DNA from: an uncultured Lachnospiraceae bacterium
Lineage (GTDB): Bacteria > Bacillota > Clostridia > Lachnospirales > Lachnospiraceae
Direction of reading: 5' to 3'
Length of the DNA stretch: 64,000 nucleotides
Assembly: GCA_910579505.1 (NCBI GenBank)
Contig: CAJTTZ010000001.1
Coordinates: forward strand, 186,001-250,000
Below, piece after piece: positions 59,788-64,000 of this stretch. The position numbers and the translations under genes are program-made. A model generated the notes under the pieces. It was given only the letters and a program-made list of their open reading frames with translations. It was not told the DNA's origin and made no database searches. Each line of letters starts with the position of its first letter. The first letter of the stretch is position 1.

Positions 59788-61896
59788 ATGGATATCAGGA
59801 ATTTGAAGGGCGTCGGTGAAAAAACCGCCGCCCTCTTTGAAAAACTGCATGTTTATACGGCGGAGGAGCTGGTGTCATACTATCCCAGGGATTACGAGCA
59901 GTTTTCTTCCCCGGTTTCCCTTGACAGGGCGCCTGCCGAGGAGATTGTGGCTGTGGAGGGACGCCTTGCGGGAAATGTGGCGACAAGACATGTGCGCGGG
60001 CTTTCCATCACCGCTTTTGAAGTGTCCTGTGAGGGCGGCAGTCTGCACATGACCTATTTTAACATGCCTTATCTGAAAAACAGCCTGAAGCGCGGTCAGC
60101 CCTATATTTTCAGGGGATGTCTGCACTGCAGGAAAGACAGGTATGTGATGGAGCAGGCACGGATTTATAAGCCGGAGGAGTATGGAAAGCTGACGGACTG
60201 TATGCAGCCCCGCTATGCCACCACGAAAGGACTGACCAACAACGCCGTGACAAAGGCGGTGAGACAGGCCATCGGGCTGGTGGATCTTTCGAAGGACCCG
60301 CTTCCCGAAAGAATCCGGGCGGCGGAAGGATTCCCGGCTTTTCGGGAGGCCGTGGAGCAGATGCACTTCCCCACAGGGCGCAAGGCGCTTCTTGCCGCCA
60401 GAAGCAGGCTTGTGTTTGACGAGTTTTTCCGCTTTATACTGGTGCTTCGCAGGATGCGGGAATCCAATGAGCGGATGAAGGCCGCGCGCCCCATGATTGA
60501 GGTGGCACAGACAGAGAGGCTGATCGAGGCCCTGCCTTACCGGCTGACGAAGGCCCAGCAGAAAGTGTGGGCGGAAATCCGGGCGGACTTAACCTCCGAA
60601 TATGCCATGAACAGGCTGGTACAGGGAGACGTGGGCTCCGGCAAGACGATCTTAGCGTTTCTTTCGCTTATCATGTGCGCGGCCAACGGTTTTCAGGGTG
60701 CCATGATGGCGCCCACGGAGGTTCTGGCCAGACAGCACTACGAGAGCCTGATGAAATTGCATACGGAGTATGGGCTGCAGATACATCCCGTTCTTTTGAC
60801 CGGGTCTGTCACCGCAAAGGACAGGCGGGCAATCTATGCACAGATCGAGAGCGGGGAGGCGGATATTGTGATCGGCACCCACGCCCTGATTCAGGAGAAG
60901 GTTGCATACAGAAGTCTTTCCCTTGTCGTTACCGACGAGCAGCACCGTTTCGGGGTCAGACAGCGGGAGACACTGGCCGCAAAGGGCGGTTTAAGCCCGG
61001 AAACGGGGGGTGAAGTCCCGGATCCGGGGAGCGGTTCTTCCCGGGAAGAAAAGGCCGTGCATGTGCTTGTCATGAGCGCGACGCCAATCCCCCGGACGCT
61101 GGCGATCATTCTTTACGGGGATCTGCACATTTCTGTACTGGACGAGCTGCCGGCGGACAGACTGCCCATTAAAAACTGTGTAGTAGACACGTCCTATCGG
61201 AATACCGCCTATAAATTCATAGAAAAGGAAGTGGCGCAGGGCAGTCAGGTTTATGTGATCTGTCCCATGGTAGAAGAAGGGGAAGAACAGGAGCTGGAGG
61301 ATGTAGTTTCCTACGCGAAGAAGCTTAAAAGCGCGCTTCCGGCTTCCATACGCGTGGAGACGCTTCACGGCAGGATGCGGCCGACGGAGAAAACACGGAT
61401 TATGGAGGCGTTTGAGGCGCATGATATTGATGTGCTGGTGTCCACCACGGTGATCGAGGTGGGGATCAATGTGCCAAACGCTACGGTGATGCTTGTGGAG
61501 AACGCGGAGAGATTCGGGCTGGCGCAGCTTCATCAGCTCAGGGGCCGGGTTGGGCGCGGCGACAAGCAGTCGTACTGTATTTTTATCAGCAAGTCGAAAC
61601 GGCCGGAAACCATGGAACGGCTAAAGATTCTGAATGAATCAAACGACGGTTTCTACATTGCGGGTAAAGATCTGGCGCTCCGGGGTCCAGGCGACCTCTT
61701 CGGGATCAGGCAGAGCGGGGACTTACAGTTTGCACTGGGCGATATTTACCGGGATGCGGCGGTTTTACAGAGGGCAAGCGAGTGGGCGGAGAAAGTGCTT
61801 GCCGAGGATCCGTCGCTTTCCGGGGAAGAGTATGCGGTGCTTAAGGGATCGTTGAGTCTGCAGGGGACAAATGAGGTTGACTTTAGGAGTATCTGA
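59788..61896 (+). CDS. recG: ATP-dependent DNA helicase RecG
   Basis: Fork-reversing SF2 helicase, 702 residues. The N-terminal wedge (OB) domain spans about 1-200. Helicase motifs are visible: GDVGSGKT (I), APTEVLARQH (Ia), VVTDEQHRFGVRQR (II, DEQH), SATPIPRTLA (III), STTVIEVGINVPNA (V) and QLRGRVGRG (VI). An extra Gly/Pro-rich insert (about 402-420) follows motif II. It begins 10 nt after the FakA-like gene. A nested palindromic element follows the stop. Confidence 0.98.
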   Translation: MDIRNLKGVGEKTAALFEKLHVYTAEELVSYYPRDYEQFSSPVSLDRAPAEEIVAVEGRLAGNVATRHVRGLSITAFEVSCEGGSLHMTYFNMPYLKNSLKRGQPYIFRGCLHCRKDRYVMEQARIYKPEEYGKLTDCMQPRYATTKGLTNNAVTKAVRQAIGLVDLSKDPLPERIRAAEGFPAFREAVEQMHFPTGRKALLAARSRLVFDEFFRFILVLRRMRESNERMKAARPMIEVAQTERLIEALPYRLTKAQQKVWAEIRADLTSEYAMNRLVQGDVGSGKTILAFLSLIMCAANGFQGAMMAPTEVLARQHYESLMKLHTEYGLQIHPVLLTGSVTAKDRRAIYAQIESGEADIVIGTHALIQEKVAYRSLSLVVTDEQHRFGVRQRETLAAKGGLSPETGGEVPDPGSGSSREEKAVHVLVMSATPIPRTLAIILYGDLHISVLDELPADRLPIKNCVVDTSYRNTAYKFIEKEVAQGSQVYVICPMVEEGEEQELEDVVSYAKKLKSALPASIRVETLHGRMRPTEKTRIMEAFEAHDIDVLVSTTVIEVGINVPNATVMLVENAERFGLAQLHQLRGRVGRGDKQSYCIFISKSKRPETMERLKILNESNDGFYIAGKDLALRGPGDLFGIRQSGDLQFALGDIYRDAAVLQRASEWAEKVLAEDPSLSGEEYAVLKGSLSLQGTNEVDFRSI

Positions 61897-61918
61897 CGGT
61901 AAACTGAGTGGGAGAACA

Positions 61919-62013
61919 GAGTGAGAAGTTCTTCTAAAGACGTCCCGCCATAGGACGGGACATCAAGAAGAACTAAGTCTCACTCGGGAGAATGCTAAAA
62001 AGCAGCATTCTCC
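61919..62013 (+). repeat. Nested palindromic element before the DegV gene (copy 6)
   Basis: GAGTGAGA (61919-61926) pairs with TCTCACTC (61978-61985). AGTTCTTCT (61927-61935) pairs with AGAAGAACT (61966-61974), and GTCCCG (61942-61947) with CGGGAC (61956-61961), giving one tall nested hairpin. A separate hairpin GGAGAATGCT (61987-61996)/AGCATTCTCC (62004-62013) follows. The DegV start is 23 nt further on. Confidence 0.75.
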
Positions 62014-62036
62014 GTACTTTGGAAAAGGATGACGAT

Positions 62037-62906
62037 ATGACTATGACAAAAAAAATCGCAGTCGTGACAGACAGTAACAGCGGCATTACGCAGTCTCAGG
62101 CGAAGGAGATGGGGCTTTATGTGATTCCTATGCCGTTTATGATCAATGAGGAGACTTTTTTTGAGGATATCACGCTGACGCAGGAGCAGTTCTACGAGCG
62201 GCTTGCCGAGAATGCTGACGTGATTACGAGCCAGCCAAGCCCGGAAGCTGTGATGAATCTCTGGGACGAGCTGCTTGGGACATATGACGAGATCGTGCAT
62301 ATTCCGATGTCCAGCGGGCTGAGCGGTTCCTGTCAGAGCGCAAGGATGCTTGCGGAAAACTATGACGGCAGGGTGCAGGTGGTCAACAACCAGCGGATCT
62401 CCGTGACCCAGAGGCAGTCGGCGCTCGATGCGCTTGCCCTGATCGAACGGGGGATGGATGCGGCTGCAATCCGGGAATTTCTGGAGGAGGATAAGTTCAA
62501 TTCCAGCATTTATATCATGCTGGACACGCTGTATTATCTGAAAAAGGGCGGCAGGATCACGCCTGCGGCGGCGGCTCTCGGGACGATTTTGCGTCTGAAG
62601 CCCGTTTTGCAGATCCAGGGCGAAAAACTGGATGCTTTTGCCAAGGCGAGAACGGTCTCACAGGGAAAGACTATTATGATAAATGCGATAAAGGCGGATA
62701 TGGAGAAACGCTTTGGCGGCGTGTCGGCGGATAGAATATGGCTGCAGATCGCATACACTTATGACAGGGAGGCGGCGGAGCAGTTTAAGGAGCAGATTCT
62801 TGAAGCTTTTCCAGGCTTTGACGTGCACATGGACCCGCTGTCTCTTAGCATCGCCTGCCATATCGGGCCGGGGTCCCTGGCGCTTGCCTGCTCGAAGAAA
62901 ATCTGA
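62037..62906 (+). CDS. DegV family fatty acid-binding protein (FakB-like)
   Basis: A 289-residue DegV protein. It begins KKIAVVTDSNSGITQSQA and has the family stretches TSQPSPEAVMNLWDEL, HIPMSSGLSGSCQSARMLA and LKKGGRITPAAAALG. DegV proteins bind one fatty acid and, with FakA, present it for phosphorylation. The FakA-like gene 2.2 kb upstream makes this a likely partner. ATG 62037 lies 6 nt after AAAGGAT; an in-frame ATG at 61992 lies inside the palindromic element. Confidence 0.92.
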   Translation: MTMTKKIAVVTDSNSGITQSQAKEMGLYVIPMPFMINEETFFEDITLTQEQFYERLAENADVITSQPSPEAVMNLWDELLGTYDEIVHIPMSSGLSGSCQSARMLAENYDGRVQVVNNQRISVTQRQSALDALALIERGMDAAAIREFLEEDKFNSSIYIMLDTLYYLKKGGRITPAAAALGTILRLKPVLQIQGEKLDAFAKARTVSQGKTIMINAIKADMEKRFGGVSADRIWLQIAYTYDREAAEQFKEQILEAFPGFDVHMDPLSLSIACHIGPGSLALACSKKI

Positions 62907-62944
62907 CCGCAGGATCTGACAGAGGCTGTGCAGAAAATGCGGAC

Positions 62945-62960
62945 TGCGCAATATTGCGCA
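62945..62960. repeat. Perfect 16-bp palindrome before miaB
   Basis: TGCGCAATATTGCGCA is a perfect palindrome in the 79-nt gap between the DegV gene and miaB. It could form a small cruciform or hairpin, or be an operator. It resembles GCGCATATGCGC at 7688-7699. No function is assigned. Confidence 0.4.
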
Positions 62961-62985
62961 TTGTTGAAGAAACGGAGAATTTGAA

Positions 62986-64000
62986 TTGTCAAAAAAAGAA
63001 AATAAGATAGAACGGGAACGGCAGGAAGCATATATCGAAAAATGCCGCGATTATGTGTCGGCCTTTCAGTCGGCGCACGGACGAGCACCGCAGGCGAGTG
63101 TGGTGACTTTCGGCTGTCAGATGAATGCGAGGGATTCCGAGAAGCTGTCCGGCATTCTTGTGCAGGCCGGCTATGAGCTGACCGACGCAGAGGAAGCGGC
63201 GGATTTTGTCCTCTACAACACCTGTACGGTGAGGGATAACGCCAACCAGCGTGTTTACGGGCGGTTAGGCTACTTAAACAGCCTGAAAAAGAAGAAACCG
63301 CATTTAAAAATCGCACTCTGCGGCTGCATGATGCAGGAGCAGTCAGTGATCGAAAAGATACGGAAAAGTTATCGGTTTGTGGATCTGGTCTTCGGCACCC
63401 ACAATATTTTTCGGTTCGCCGAGCTTCTTTCAAGAATGCTTGCGTCTAACGACATGATTGTGGACATCTGGGAAGAGACAGATAAAATAGTGGAAAATCT
63501 GCCGGTAAAACGCAAGTACAGCTATAAGTCCGGCGTCAACATTATGTTTGGCTGCAATAATTTTTGCAGCTATTGTATCGTGCCCTATGTGCGCGGGCGG
63601 GAGAGAAGCAGGGAGCCTAAGGATATCCTGCGTGAGATCGAAGCGCTTGTGGAGGACGGCGTTTCGGAAGTCATGCTGCTTGGGCAGAACGTCAATTCCT
63701 ACGGGAAAAATCTGGAAAATCCCATATCCTTTGCACAGCTTTTGCAGGAAGTGGAGAAGATAGAAGGACTGCGGCGCATCCGCTTCATGACGTCACATCC
63801 GAAAGACCTGTCGGACGAGCTGATTGATGTCATGCGGCGTTCCACAAAGATATGCCGTCATCTGCATCTGCCGCTGCAGGCAGGCTCCGACCGCATTCTG
63901 GAGGCGATGAACAGGCGTTATACGAAGGAACAGTATCTGGCACTGGTGAAAAAACTGAAAACCGCCATACCCGACATTGCGATCACCACAGACCTGATTG
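62986..64000 (+). CDS. miaB: tRNA-2-methylthio-N6-dimethylallyladenosine synthase, N-terminal part
   Basis: Radical-SAM methylthiotransferase that adds the 2-methylthio group to i6A37 of tRNAs; the 3' end lies outside the window. 338 codons are visible. The UPF0004 domain carries the cluster cysteines in TFGCQMNARDSEKLSG, VLYNTCTVRDNANQRV and ALCGCMMQ. The radical-SAM CxxxCxxC motif is FGCNNFCSYCIVPYVRGRERS, with GQNVNSYG and TSHPKDLSDELID downstream. TTG 62986 is preceded by CGGAGAATTT; no better start is in frame. It follows the DegV gene and adds a second tRNA-modification gene (with queA) to the window. Confidence 0.97.
   Translation, partial: MSKKENKIERERQEAYIEKCRDYVSAFQSAHGRAPQASVVTFGCQMNARDSEKLSGILVQAGYELTDAEEAADFVLYNTCTVRDNANQRVYGRLGYLNSLKKKKPHLKIALCGCMMQEQSVIEKIRKSYRFVDLVFGTHNIFRFAELLSRMLASNDMIVDIWEETDKIVENLPVKRKYSYKSGVNIMFGCNNFCSYCIVPYVRGRERSREPKDILREIEALVEDGVSEVMLLGQNVNSYGKNLENPISFAQLLQEVEKIEGLRRIRFMTSHPKDLSDELIDVMRRSTKICRHLHLPLQAGSDRILEAMNRRYTKEQYLALVKKLKTAIPDIAITTDLI

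Noticed and set aside
1..64000. CRISPR arrays, tRNA or rRNA genes, IS elements or prophage
   Set aside because: No regularly spaced repeats, no tRNA T-arm/acceptor pattern, no transposase or integrase reading frame was found.

Overview
The window looks like a chromosomal segment of a low-to-medium GC, Gram-positive anaerobe of the class Clostridia, most likely family Lachnospiraceae. The basis is a Firmicutes-type pheS with a T-box leader, GerW/YtfJ next to a DUF2953 (YtfI-like) protein, a DUF6472 protein, the NusG-II/Gx-transporter pair, Asp23-FakA-RecG-DegV order, and many small proteins typical of that family. GerW and a sigma-K-like promoter suggest a spore-former. No tRNA, rRNA, IS element, prophage or CRISPR array was seen. 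The species assignment is inference.

Layout. 1-7.1 kb: end of a YihY/BrkB membrane protein, a phenylalanine T-box, pheS, a phenylpyruvate-tautomerase-like gene, pheT, an M18 aminopeptidase and queA. 7.2-13.9 kb: an accessory-looking stretch with an XRE-like regulator, two acyltransferase-3 genes whose promoters share one palindromic element at identical spacing, a membrane Ser/Thr kinase, a PilZ protein, a VanZ-like protein and a serine hydrolase. 13.9-16.4 kb (minus): aroA and tyrA. 16.5-28.1 kb: an EF-G-like GTPase with a hairpin leader, a secreted GLUG/LysM/FG-GAP protein, a 1,559-residue secreted beta-helix protein and a chemoreceptor. 28.3-36.1 kb: leuS, small secreted and unknown proteins, a PHP phosphatase, a tiny Cys-rich protein with an internal duplication, and a NusG-II/Gx-transporter/ABM operon. 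36.2-44.2 kb: ruvA and ruvB, separated by a heterodimeric ABC exporter and a divergent DUF1538/tandem-PII operon. 44.4-52.5 kb: a second GLUG/LysM protein, zapA behind a structured leader, a U32 peptidase-like protein, and a RodA/FtsW plus PBP pair. 52.6-57.4 kb: a degenerate HD-GYP protein, several small proteins, DUF2953-GerW, a J-domain protein and rpmB. 57.5-64 kb: Asp23, FakA-like, recG, DegV and the start of miaB.

How the genes relate. Several are housekeeping modules: Phe and Leu charging, queuosine and ms2i6A tRNA modification, branch migration, aromatic biosynthesis and cell-wall elongation/division. The accessory genes point to envelope modification, surface recognition of glycans, c-di-GMP signalling and possibly PII-controlled membrane transport. 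Scattered through the leaders and gaps is a family of nested palindromic elements in which the arms differ but stay complementary. These elements, the twin acyltransferase promoters, the Cys-rich duplicated protein and the DUF1538/PII operon are the least explained parts of the window.
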